Shown here one piece after another: positions 42,432 to 49,936 of a stretch of DNA of 64,000 nucleotides. The DNA is taken from assembly GCA_019636375.1 (NCBI GenBank), contig JAHBXS010000005.1, forward strand, positions 310,001 through 374,000, given 5' to 3'. The DNA is from Pirellulaceae bacterium. Lineage in GTDB: Bacteria; Planctomycetota; Planctomycetia; Pirellulales; Pirellulaceae. Numbering within the stretch: position 1 is the stretch's first letter; the number at the start of each line of letters is the position of its first letter. The notes beneath the pieces were generated by a model. The model did not search any database, was not told where the DNA came from, and saw only the letters and a list, made by a program, of their open reading frames with translations. The position numbers and the translations under genes are program-made.

Positions 42432-43024
42432 ACTTGCATCTACCTTGCTGCCGCCCTTGGCTCCACCGCGTTTTGCTGCACGGCTTCACGGCTACTATGG
42501 CGGCTCTGACTGCTGTTCCTGGTGCTTATCTTCTCGCTACATTGACGATCAGTCTTTTCGATACCAAGCTGCCTGTTCGTCGCACAGCTTGACCTGGAGT
42601 TGGTCGCCCAGTATCTCCGGCTGGGATTGATCACGAGAATCGACCCTGGCCAAGAACAGCTCTCCCTTCTTATCGCGTTTAACCTTCCTTCCATTCCGCA
42701 CTCAACCACCGCATTGCCATTTCCAAACTTCAGCATCAGCGCGTTACTGCACCCAAAGTTCGTTCGCTGTGTCTATCCTGCGGAAAAGTCGATACAAAGG
42801 ACTACAGGACGGTTCGTCGCACAGCGAAGGGTTCGGACTTTGCCAGCTTCCTCCCCGACAGGCTTGGCCGAATCAGTTTCACTTTCGTTACGGACTGGAA
42901 TTTCTCCTCAGGTTGCTCCTCACCCTCCCTCGCGGGAACGCAATTACCACTTTCGAATACAGGGCGGTAACGTTACCCTGGTCAGGACTTTCACCCGACT
43001 GATTAAACGCCTTCAAAGGCGCAC

Positions 43025-43045
43025 TGGCCGTTCACTCCGTAAACG
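43025..43045 (+). repeat. Dispersed hairpin repeat, copy E, right half
   Basis: TGGCCGTTCACTCCGTAAAC then G is the right arm of the repeat interrupted by the intron. It is the 5' exon sequence for the intron on the minus strand. Confidence 0.85.
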
Positions 43046-43083
43046 TGCGAGTAACTCCGATCGAAGCACAGCATTGATTAGTT

Positions 43084-43222
43084 GTAGGGTGTGTGAAGTC
43101 GGCTGCCGAATCGTGGTGTGTTCCGCAAGTCAATGGCATGGTTAGTTGACCGGTTCAACCAACCAATCTGTCAGCCGACGGAACACACCAACCTCGCTTT
43201 GACTTGCTCCACACACCCTACA
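43084..43222. repeat. Palindromic element with 12-bp terminal inverted repeats
   Basis: The ends are a perfect inverted pair, GTAGGGTGTGTG at 43084 and CACACACCCTAC ending at 43222. Inside, GGTGTGTTCCG (43115) and CGGAACACACC (43179) are also inverted, and CGGCTG and CAAGTCAA modules recur in both arms. It is noncoding and sits between the intron and the PEP-CTERM gene. It could be a MITE-like element or a large hairpin, or could act as a terminator for the PEP-CTERM gene that ends at 43258. Confidence 0.75.
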
Positions 43223-43257
43223 CCGACCAAGAGCAAACTGAAGCTTGTAATCCAGCG

Positions 43258-45228
43258 TTATCCAAGTTTACGGCGGCGAAGCAGAATGAACAGCCCGAGA
43301 CTGCTGACCAACATCATTGAACCTGGTTCGGGAATTGCGGTGTAGAGCCGGACCAAGCCGCCGTTTCCGGCTGGGCCGGGGACTTCGGCGTAACGGATGA
43401 ACAAATCGATCCCGTTGAAATTGCCAACGAGTGCGTTGTCATCCAATCCCATGAATTGCCCGCTGAGAACATTGCCGCTGGTGAGGATGTCAAAAACCTG
43501 GTTGTGGCCCAATTGAAATCCATCGATTAGTGAGACGGCGAGTGTTCCGCCAAGGAACGCTTGGTTCGTGACAATCAAGTGGTCGTATTCGGTCCCTTGT
43601 GCCAAGCCACCGAGTTCGATGAGGAGAGTCCCTGTGTCGTTCTGGAAAAAGTTGCCCGCAATAGTCATTGTGCCCGCCGAATCGCCAGGGCTAACGACGC
43701 CACGGTTTTCGATGGTATTGCCCATGACGATCCCACCATTTCCTGTCAGAATACTCTGTTGGAAGATAAATATGCCGGTGTCGCCTTGACTGCGGACTAG
43801 TCCGCCATCGCGAAAGGTCAGGCTGGCCTGTCCGCCAAACTGAGTTGAATCGACGTGGGAGAAATTACCTCCGACGTACAGGTTGCCGCTGTTGTTCCAC
43901 TGCGAACCCGCGCCTGTCACGAGGACGCTGGACTGGGATGATTGGGTTTCCTGCGAAAAGGCGATCATCCCATCATGGTTGTTGACGACTCCACCGTTGG
44001 AAATGGTGAGTGTAGCGTTGCCTTGTACGCCGACTCGCAGGTGACCGTTGGCGTTTAAGGCGGAATTGGCTCCGGTCACGGTTGCCGTCGCACTGGAAAA
44101 TTTGCCTCCCGCCAAGTCCACAGCCACGGGAAAATTGACATCGTTTCCGATTGCAGAGACGGTGCCTCCTCCGGAAATGGTCATCGTTCCAGAATTTAGA
44201 TGCCCCACCAGCAGCTTGTCGGAATTGACGACGCTGGCATTGTTGGTCACGGTCAAAGAACCACTACTTGGAAAGTCTGGCGGTTCGCTGAAACTAAACG
44301 CAGCGGTCCCAATCCGCAGTTCGCCGTTGTTGATCCAGGTCGTGCCTGTACCAGTGACCGTGACTGAACCGGTTGTTCCCGGTCCGTTGCTGCTGTTGAC
44401 GGCTCCGATGACACCGCCGTGGCTCGTCAGTGTCGCCCCGCCCGCAATGGTTGCCGTACCTTGGCCGCTCTGACCGCGTCCGACGTAAAATGTCTCGCCA
44501 ACGGTGATCGCTGAACCTGTGTCGAACAGTGAAAGGATGCCTTGGCCGGTAAAGCCAACTTCCCCATCGCCTGTTGTGGTAACTTGCCCTCCATTGGAAA
44601 CGATCATTGTTCCTAATCCGGCACCGCCCACCCTGAAAAGGGATTCGAAGTTATTCCAAGCGACCAGGTCGATACGCGAATTGGCTCCGGTTACCAGCAC
44701 AGTCCCCTGTGATCCCTCCCCATCACCGACTCCAAGGAATCGGCCTTCCATGCGTCCGCCTTGTTCGACGATCAGTTCGCCAATGCCTTCTACGCCCACT
44801 GAAGCTCCGTTAACCTCACCCCTTAACAAAGCGTTCGTCCGTACGCGGACTTGACCGGTTGCACCAAAAGCTTGGCCAATACTAACAACTCCTGTGATAC
44901 CTGCACCACCCTGTATGTCTAGCAGACTTCCCTGTTCCAGCAGCAGCGATCCCGAGTGACCGGCTTGATTGCCGATGTTCACCCTGTTGGTCTGAGTGGT
45001 GGAAGCTCCATTGGTCATGGTCAGCAGTGGGTTGCCGACATTGCTGATGTTGAGGGTATTGGGTGCGTTGGGGATATTCAAAACCCCGCCGTTTTGGGTG
45101 GTGTTGCTGGTGATCGTCAATTGCCCGAACAGAACGGGAGTTAAAGCTATCCAACATGTGAGAGCTAGAAAAGCCGTCAACAGCCGGTAGCCGTGTTGTT
45201 TTCGGAGTTGATTAATTGGTTGGTTCAT
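43258..45228 (-). CDS. PEP-CTERM autotransporter-like repeat protein
   Basis: The 656-residue secreted protein begins with a signal peptide (AFLALTCWIALTPVLFG) and ends with a PEP-CTERM sorting signal: IPEPGSMMLVSSLGL, a hydrophobic helix, then RRRK. Between them are many short Gly/Asn/Thr/Val-rich beta-helix repeats with recurring forms such as VGxxGxGxLxVxNGG and TVTGxGSxW, as in autotransporter passenger domains. It lacks a C-terminal barrel, so export and anchoring should use the exosortase/PEP-CTERM route. The exosortase itself is not in this window. The pectate-lyase-like repeats suggest a surface or matrix role. Confidence 0.93.
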   Translation of the reverse strand: MNQPINQLRKQHGYRLLTAFLALTCWIALTPVLFGQLTITSNTTQNGGVLNIPNAPNTLNISNVGNPLLTMTNGASTTQTNRVNIGNQAGHSGSLLLEQGSLLDIQGGAGITGVVSIGQAFGATGQVRVRTNALLRGEVNGASVGVEGIGELIVEQGGRMEGRFLGVGDGEGSQGTVLVTGANSRIDLVAWNNFESLFRVGGAGLGTMIVSNGGQVTTTGDGEVGFTGQGILSLFDTGSAITVGETFYVGRGQSGQGTATIAGGATLTSHGGVIGAVNSSNGPGTTGSVTVTGTGTTWINNGELRIGTAAFSFSEPPDFPSSGSLTVTNNASVVNSDKLLVGHLNSGTMTISGGGTVSAIGNDVNFPVAVDLAGGKFSSATATVTGANSALNANGHLRVGVQGNATLTISNGGVVNNHDGMIAFSQETQSSQSSVLVTGAGSQWNNSGNLYVGGNFSHVDSTQFGGQASLTFRDGGLVRSQGDTGIFIFQQSILTGNGGIVMGNTIENRGVVSPGDSAGTMTIAGNFFQNDTGTLLIELGGLAQGTEYDHLIVTNQAFLGGTLAVSLIDGFQLGHNQVFDILTSGNVLSGQFMGLDDNALVGNFNGIDLFIRYAEVPGPAGNGGLVRLYTAIPEPGSMMLVSSLGLFILLRRRKLG

Positions 45229-45534
45229 GGGTCAGTTTTTCGCCAATTTAAGTAATGATTTTGCCGAGCAAAACACCCTCGGCCACCCGGCCAACACGCA
45301 GCCGCTCGCTACCTAATTGGCTAAAATCCGCAAACCTTAATGGCAAAAATTAAAAACGTCAAAAATTTTTGCTTTGAATGCCATGATCTGTAACATCTAG
45401 CAAAATCTTAAAAATCTGGATTAGGTTTGTGGTGTTGCGGCAATTTCTTGTTGTAAACGTGAAATTTTGGTCAATGCCAAGGGGCTGGGCTGGTGGCTCC
45501 ACGCCCAAAAATATCCATAAAGCCGAAGAAAACA
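45229..45534. other. Divergent intergenic region upstream of the PEP-CTERM gene
   Basis: About 306 bp between the PEP-CTERM gene (minus) and the small secreted stub (plus). It must hold the promoters of both. I see no repeat copy or clear operator here. Confidence 0.45.
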
Positions 45535-45657
45535 ATGAAATTTCATTCGACACTAAAAATCGTTCTTGCGCCCGTATCTCTATTGCTGGCGATGGCGGTT
45601 GCCAATGCTGATGTCACGATCAAGCAATCGGGGAACACTCTCAATATTCGAGGCTGA
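45535..45657 (+). CDS. Forty-residue secreted peptide, or stub of a larger secreted protein
   Basis: The ATG at 45535 follows GAAGAA by a few bases. The frame encodes 40 residues: a clear signal peptide (IVLAPVSLLLAMAVANA, probable cleavage after ANA) and then only DVTIKQSGNTLNIRG before the TGA stop. The mature start resembles the beginning of larger planctomycete secreted proteins, which suggests a truncated gene, though a real short exported peptide cannot be excluded. It lies 35 bp upstream of the ECF sigma gene and may share its transcript. It was found by reading the sequence because it is too short for standard gene calls. Confidence 0.5.
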   Translation: MKFHSTLKIVLAPVSLLLAMAVANADVTIKQSGNTLNIRG

Positions 45658-45692
45658 TGTACAATGGATATTGATCGGGTAACACTTCAACT

Positions 45693-46289
45693 ATGTCGCC
45701 CGTTGGGAATCAAATAATGCCAGCAAATCTATTACTCGACGAAACGCAATCCAGTTGTGACGGGCTGACGGTGGAAGAAGAATTTCTACAACTGTTGCAA
45801 GCTCACCAAAACCAGATTCTCAGTTTTATTTTTTGCCAAGTTCACCATGCAGCGGACGCTGAAGACATTTTTCAGCAGACGGCGATTGTGTTATGGGAAA
45901 AATTCGAGCAGTTCGAACCCGGCACCAATTTTCTCGCTTGGGCCAAGGCGATTGCTGGCAATAAAACGCTCTCGTTCTTGCGAGACAAGCGCCGCAAGCA
46001 GGCGAGTTTTTCGGAAACCCAGATCGATCAATTCGCCGAACGGCCAATGTGGTCAACTGAAACCACCGATCAAAAACTGGCGGCACTGGCGAACTGCAAA
46101 CAAAAGCTGGGGGCGAACGATCAACACTTATTGCGTGAGTGCTACGGAACGACGGCCACCAAAATTCAAAGCGTCGCTGAAAAGCTAGGACGAACAGCCG
46201 ATAGCATCTACGTCAGCTTGTCGCGGATTCGCCGTGTGTTGGCCGAGTGCATTCAGCGCACGTTGGAGAGAGAGGAGTTCGGAACATGA
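45693..46289 (+). CDS. ECF-type RNA polymerase sigma factor
   Basis: The 198-residue protein contains a sigma-2 region (FLQLLQAHQNQILSFIF, then DAEDIFQQTAIVLWEKF) that binds the -10 element and core polymerase, and a sigma-4 region near 150-190 (YGTTATKIQSVAEKLGRTADSIYVSLSRIRRVL) with a helix-turn-helix for the -35 element. It matches the planctomycete/verrucomicrobial group often called Rhodopirellula/Verrucomicrobium-family sigma-70. An ATG at 45717 is an alternative start. Its stop overlaps the next gene's start as ATGA, so it is co-translated with a FecR-like protein. Confidence 0.93.
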   Translation: MSPVGNQIMPANLLLDETQSSCDGLTVEEEFLQLLQAHQNQILSFIFCQVHHAADAEDIFQQTAIVLWEKFEQFEPGTNFLAWAKAIAGNKTLSFLRDKRRKQASFSETQIDQFAERPMWSTETTDQKLAALANCKQKLGANDQHLLRECYGTTATKIQSVAEKLGRTADSIYVSLSRIRRVLAECIQRTLEREEFGT

Positions 46290-47782
46290 GCGTGAACGAG
46301 CGAAATCCTAACTCGCAAGAATGGAGCGAACTGCAAACATTGGTCGATCGCTCATTAGACGGGCGAATTGACGATGCGGAAGTCGAACGATTGGAGGCGT
46401 TGTTGCTGAACAACTCGGCGGCTCAAGATTTTTATCTTGAGCGTTGCCAATTGCACAATCTAATCGACATGGAAAACCGGGCTTCACGGGTCGTTGACCG
46501 AATGCGGATCCGTTTGTCCAACAAAGACCAAATGCTCCTCATTGATCGAGATGAATTCGATCAGCAACGCCATTCGCCGATTCGCCTGTGGCATCGAAAA
46601 ACAAAATGGTTGGCGGCAGTCTCTGCAATGGTGGCTGCCGCTTCGATCTTGTTAGGCGTGGGCCTCTGGCTGTTTAACGAGCGGTTATTCAGTCCGATCG
46701 ATTTGGCCGATTCTGGAACTGAGGCAAAACCGACAGAGACGACGGAACTGCCAATCGCGGACAGTTCGCCGAACCTAGAAAATGACAACACGTTCCAGCA
46801 AGTTGTGTTCGAGTTCGGTGCGGCCGTCGAAACAGTTGCACTTGGTGATTTTGGGACGGCCATCCTCGAGGGACCTGGGCGCGGCGAGTGGATGTCTCCT
46901 ATGCAATTGAAGTTACATCAAGGACGGATTCGAGTTCGAATCGACAAACCGTCTGGCCACAGCTTTACGGTCATCACCCCCAGTACGACCGTCACCGACC
47001 TGGGTACCGAATTCGCCATCGACGTTGCCGAAGACCAAGCCAGCACGGTGGTCGTATTCGACGGCATGGTTGACTTGAATTATTCGAATCCCGAAGAATC
47101 CGAGCCGGACCAAACGCGACGCCTGGTAGGCGGCGACGGTGTGCGGGTGAGTGCGACAGGAGTGATCGGTCGATTGATGGCGATTGTCACCGGTGAAAAT
47201 TCGACGTTCTCGCACCTGACGGAATACACAAACCGACCAGACGTTCCCTTAATTCTGGATGTCAGCGACAACGTGATCGGCTTGGAGAGCAAGCGTTTTT
47301 ACGAAATCGTACCCGGTGGGTTACGTGAAGATGCCAAAGCGTATGTGGACCGCCCTGGCCACGAGTGGAACGGCGTGGACGAGCTTGGAATGCCAGAATA
47401 CTTGAACGGCCTTGATTACATCAAAACTTACAACGGCGACAAACGCCGCCAGCATTTGATGATTGACGTGACCCTCTCCCGAGCCGCCGACGTGTACATT
47501 TTCTTTGACTCGCGGCTCCCGGTGCCCGAGTGGTTGCTGAACGATTTTCGCGACACTGGCGACAAAATCGGTCTGGATATGGGCGTATGGCGGGGGCCTG
47601 ACGGACAGTTGATCGTTCGCCAGACAGCGGGTGTTGGGCCGGGAGTTTCAATTGACACCGAGTTCTCAGTGTGGGTACGTCGCATTGAACAAGCGGGCGT
47701 CGTTCGGCTCGGACCTGCTGCTGGCCAGTCTGGATTCAGTGCCATGTACGGCATTGCTGTCGCTGAATTGGAAGGCTATTGA
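46286..47782 (+). CDS. FecR-like membrane protein coupled to the ECF sigma factor
   Basis: The start at 46286 overlaps the sigma factor's stop as ATGA. The open frame to 46247 is rejected because it lies within the sigma gene. The first 85 residues are cytoplasmic and helical (LQTLVDRSLDGRIDDAEVERLE), a position where anti-sigma domains bind. One transmembrane helix lies near 100-125 (VSAMVAAASILLGVGLWLF). The FecR domain follows, with LGDFGTAILEGPG, LHQGRIRVRI and FTVITPSTTVTDLGTEFAID. The C-terminal 220 residues are specific to planctomycetes. The pair probably senses an envelope signal and controls the sigma factor; regulated genes are unknown. Confidence 0.9.
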   Translation: MSVNERNPNSQEWSELQTLVDRSLDGRIDDAEVERLEALLLNNSAAQDFYLERCQLHNLIDMENRASRVVDRMRIRLSNKDQMLLIDRDEFDQQRHSPIRLWHRKTKWLAAVSAMVAAASILLGVGLWLFNERLFSPIDLADSGTEAKPTETTELPIADSSPNLENDNTFQQVVFEFGAAVETVALGDFGTAILEGPGRGEWMSPMQLKLHQGRIRVRIDKPSGHSFTVITPSTTVTDLGTEFAIDVAEDQASTVVVFDGMVDLNYSNPEESEPDQTRRLVGGDGVRVSATGVIGRLMAIVTGENSTFSHLTEYTNRPDVPLILDVSDNVIGLESKRFYEIVPGGLREDAKAYVDRPGHEWNGVDELGMPEYLNGLDYIKTYNGDKRRQHLMIDVTLSRAADVYIFFDSRLPVPEWLLNDFRDTGDKIGLDMGVWRGPDGQLIVRQTAGVGPGVSIDTEFSVWVRRIEQAGVVRLGPAAGQSGFSAMYGIAVAELEGY

Positions 47783-47995
47783 GACTCCATTTGGAGCCAG
47801 TTGACGCGTATAAAAGCTGCCCGCAGCCGCAGTGCTCAGTGGTGGCATCTACTAATAGATGCTTAAATTCAGTCGTTTTCGCCCCATTTTTCGGCTCAAG
47901 GTCTGTCTTGACCGATTTCGCAAGAATCGATAATTTTTGAGCCAAGTTCTTTTGGAACCAAACCATTTACTCCGTATTGCAAGGAGGCAATTCGC

Positions 47996-49162
47996 ATGAA
48001 CCAATCTGTATCGATCCCCGTCCCGCTTCTGGATGTCAACCGCGACAACCGCCCTCTTCGCGAGGAATTCCTCGCTGCCCTTGAAAAAGTTGTCGATTCT
48101 GGACAATTCGTCGGTGGGCCCGATTGTCAGCAACTCGAACAAACCTTTGCCCAACTTTGCGACGCTAAATTCGCCGTGGGCTGTGCCTCTGGTAGCGACG
48201 CCTTGCTTTTGGCCCTGATGGCGATCGATATTGCTCCTGGCGACGAAGTGATCGTTCCCAGCTTTACCTTTTTTGCAACCGCAAGTTGCGTGACCCGTTT
48301 GGGGGCCAAACCAGTTTTTGTCGACGTTGATTTAGAAACCTACAACATCGATCCTGCGGCGGTCGAGAACGCCATCACCAGCCGCACCAAGGCGATCATC
48401 CCCGTCCACTTGTTTGGACAGTGTGTCAACATGGAGCCCCTTATGGAGCTCGCCAGTCGCTACAATTTGCACCTAATCGAGGACTGTGCTCAATCGGTGG
48501 GAGCGACTTACAAGGGAAAACAGTCGGGGAGCATCGGTTCGGTCGGCTGTTTCAGCTTTTACCCGACGAAGAATTTGGGTGGATTCGGGGATGGCGGAAT
48601 CGTGACGACCAACGACGCCGATCTGGCAGATCGAATTCGTCTACTTGCCAACCACGGAATGCGGCCCCGGTACCATCACCAAGAGGTGGGGATCAACAGT
48701 CGTTTGGATTCCCTCCAAGCGGCCTTGCTGAACGTCAAGCTTCCTCATCTTTCGCGTTGGACAGAGCAACGCTCGGAAAACGCTCGCCGTTATTTCGATT
48801 TGATGAATCGGGCGGGGCTTGGACAACATTTGGTCCTTCCGCATTGCCTCAATCAATGCGGCCACGTTTGGAACCAGTTCACCGTCCGCATTCCTGGCGG
48901 TCAACGAGATTCCGTTCGACAAAAACTAGCGGACGCCCGAATCGGGTCCGAAATTTATTACCCGATCCCGCTCCATCGGCAATCTTGTTTCGCCTATCTG
49001 GGCTACGAAAAAGGGAGTTTGCCCGTGACGGAGAAACTTGCCAACGAGGTACTCAGTCTGCCGATCTTCCCTGGCCTAACGACCGAAGAAATCGGCAGCG
49101 TTGTCTCGAACCTTTCACGCATTCTCATGGGCTCCTACGAGGGGCTCGCGCGAGCCGCTTAG
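47996..49162 (+). CDS. DegT/DnrJ/EryC1/StrS-family sugar aminotransferase
   Basis: This PLP-dependent enzyme transfers an amino group, usually from glutamate, to a keto-sugar nucleotide. Visible are GCASGSDALLLAL (near 62), EVIVPSFTFFATAS (84), VDVDLETYNIDP (109), IPVHLFGQ (135), IEDCAQSVGATY (161), and FYPTKNLGGFGDGG with the PLP lysine at residue 192. GINSRLDSLQAALL follows. At 388 residues it has the normal length. Such genes make amino sugars for surface glycans, and the product cannot be told from the sequence. It has no obvious partner gene next to it. Confidence 0.95.
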   Translation: MNQSVSIPVPLLDVNRDNRPLREEFLAALEKVVDSGQFVGGPDCQQLEQTFAQLCDAKFAVGCASGSDALLLALMAIDIAPGDEVIVPSFTFFATASCVTRLGAKPVFVDVDLETYNIDPAAVENAITSRTKAIIPVHLFGQCVNMEPLMELASRYNLHLIEDCAQSVGATYKGKQSGSIGSVGCFSFYPTKNLGGFGDGGIVTTNDADLADRIRLLANHGMRPRYHHQEVGINSRLDSLQAALLNVKLPHLSRWTEQRSENARRYFDLMNRAGLGQHLVLPHCLNQCGHVWNQFTVRIPGGQRDSVRQKLADARIGSEIYYPIPLHRQSCFAYLGYEKGSLPVTEKLANEVLSLPIFPGLTTEEIGSVVSNLSRILMGSYEGLARAA

Positions 49163-49199
49163 GAAACCTTTTCGCAAAATAAACTAGCGAACTTGTCGT

Positions 49200-49340
49200 C
49201 AGCCGGAGTGCGATGGCACCCGGTTTTCGTGGCAACCGGACTTAATGCACCTGACTTGTTCAGGTGATATTTACGTTTCCTGCTTTTTCTCCGGGAATAC
49301 GAGGCGATTAAGTCGGACGGACGCTAACGCGTTCCGGCTA
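49200..49340. repeat. Pair of inverted AGCCGGA palindromic repeats
   Basis: Copy one (49200-49224) reads CAGCCGGAGTGCGATGGCAC then CCGG. Copy two (49313-49340) is its inverse, and on the minus strand reads TTAGCCGGAACGCGTTAGCG then TCCG. They share AGCCGGA, GCG and the GC/CCG spacing. Between them a 7-bp hairpin (CACCTGA at 49248, TCAGGTG ending 49266) is also present. No gene is visible in 49163-49525. Confidence 0.6.
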
Positions 49341-49525
49341 ATTAGGCATTTTATTTTCGAACGATCACCTAGCGATTTCGGCTGGTGTTTTTGCCGACAA
49401 TTTTCGAGCCAAACTTCCACGTGCCTGTGAATCAAGCGTTTACAGGTCGTGGAAGCGGTCGTTTCCTCTCTGGTCAAGTTGCACTAAAATGGTCTTCGTC
49501 CAGTGTAAAGCGGTTCGAGGAAAAA

Positions 49526-49936
49526 ATGAGCAACAATAACTCTTGGGGATTAAGCTGGCTGTTTGGAAATTCGGCTCCTGTCCCTGAGCATACCATTGAT
49601 CTTGAGCAAGTGCGATTGGCTTTGCAGGAAAAGGCCGCGATTCTGGTCGACGTTCGCGAACTAAACGAACATGAAACTCACGCCGTCCCCGGTTCAATCT
49701 GCATGCCGTTGAGTTGGCTTCGCGAACTGCGGTCCAAACAACCCTTAGAGCCCTACCTGTCTGCCGATACGACCGTGTTTGCCCATTGCGTTAAAGGGAT
49801 TCGTTCTCAGGCCGCTGTCGAGATTTTCACTCGGCTTGAATACCGTGCGTTTTCATTGCCTCAAGGGGTCGACGCACTCATCGCCGCCGGTCTGGGCCTA
49901 GCGAATCAACCCAATCAATCAGGAAATGCTCCATGA
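49526..49936 (+). CDS. Rhodanese-like sulfurtransferase domain protein
   Basis: The ATG at 49526 has GAGGAAAAA just upstream. The longer open frame to 49385 lacks such a site. The single rhodanese domain shows ILVDVRELNEHETHAVPGS, then ICMPLSW, and an active-site loop FAHCVKGIRSQAA with the catalytic Cys followed by the expected GxR. Rhodanese domains carry sulfur as a persulfide on that Cys. The 136-residue size fits a stand-alone single-domain protein. Its stop overlaps the ATG of the M1 peptidase gene, suggesting coupling. Confidence 0.92.
   Translation: MSNNNSWGLSWLFGNSAPVPEHTIDLEQVRLALQEKAAILVDVRELNEHETHAVPGSICMPLSWLRELRSKQPLEPYLSADTTVFAHCVKGIRSQAAVEIFTRLEYRAFSLPQGVDALIAAGLGLANQPNQSGNAP

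Larger units (their letters stand above)
41012..43024 (-). mobile_element. Group II intron, about 2.0 kb, complete-looking
   Basis: The 5' end at 43024 reads GTGCGCC on the minus strand, followed by the usual CGGGTGAAAGTCCTG stretch. The 3' end at 41012 reads CCCCGAT, ending in AT as expected for the AY boundary. Domain V is visible at 41050-41082. The boundaries are supported independently, because removing 41012-43024 restores an uninterrupted copy of the hairpin repeat. The encoded maturase is intact (41028-42431). About 600 bases between the 5' end and the maturase start would hold domains I-IV. It is inserted antisense to the forward reading of the repeat. Confidence 0.9.

Noticed and set aside
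48421..49182. 253-codon plus-strand frame within the DegT aminotransferase gene
   Set aside because: The other frame carries all aminotransferase motifs; this one is Arg/Ser/Pro-rich shadow sequence.
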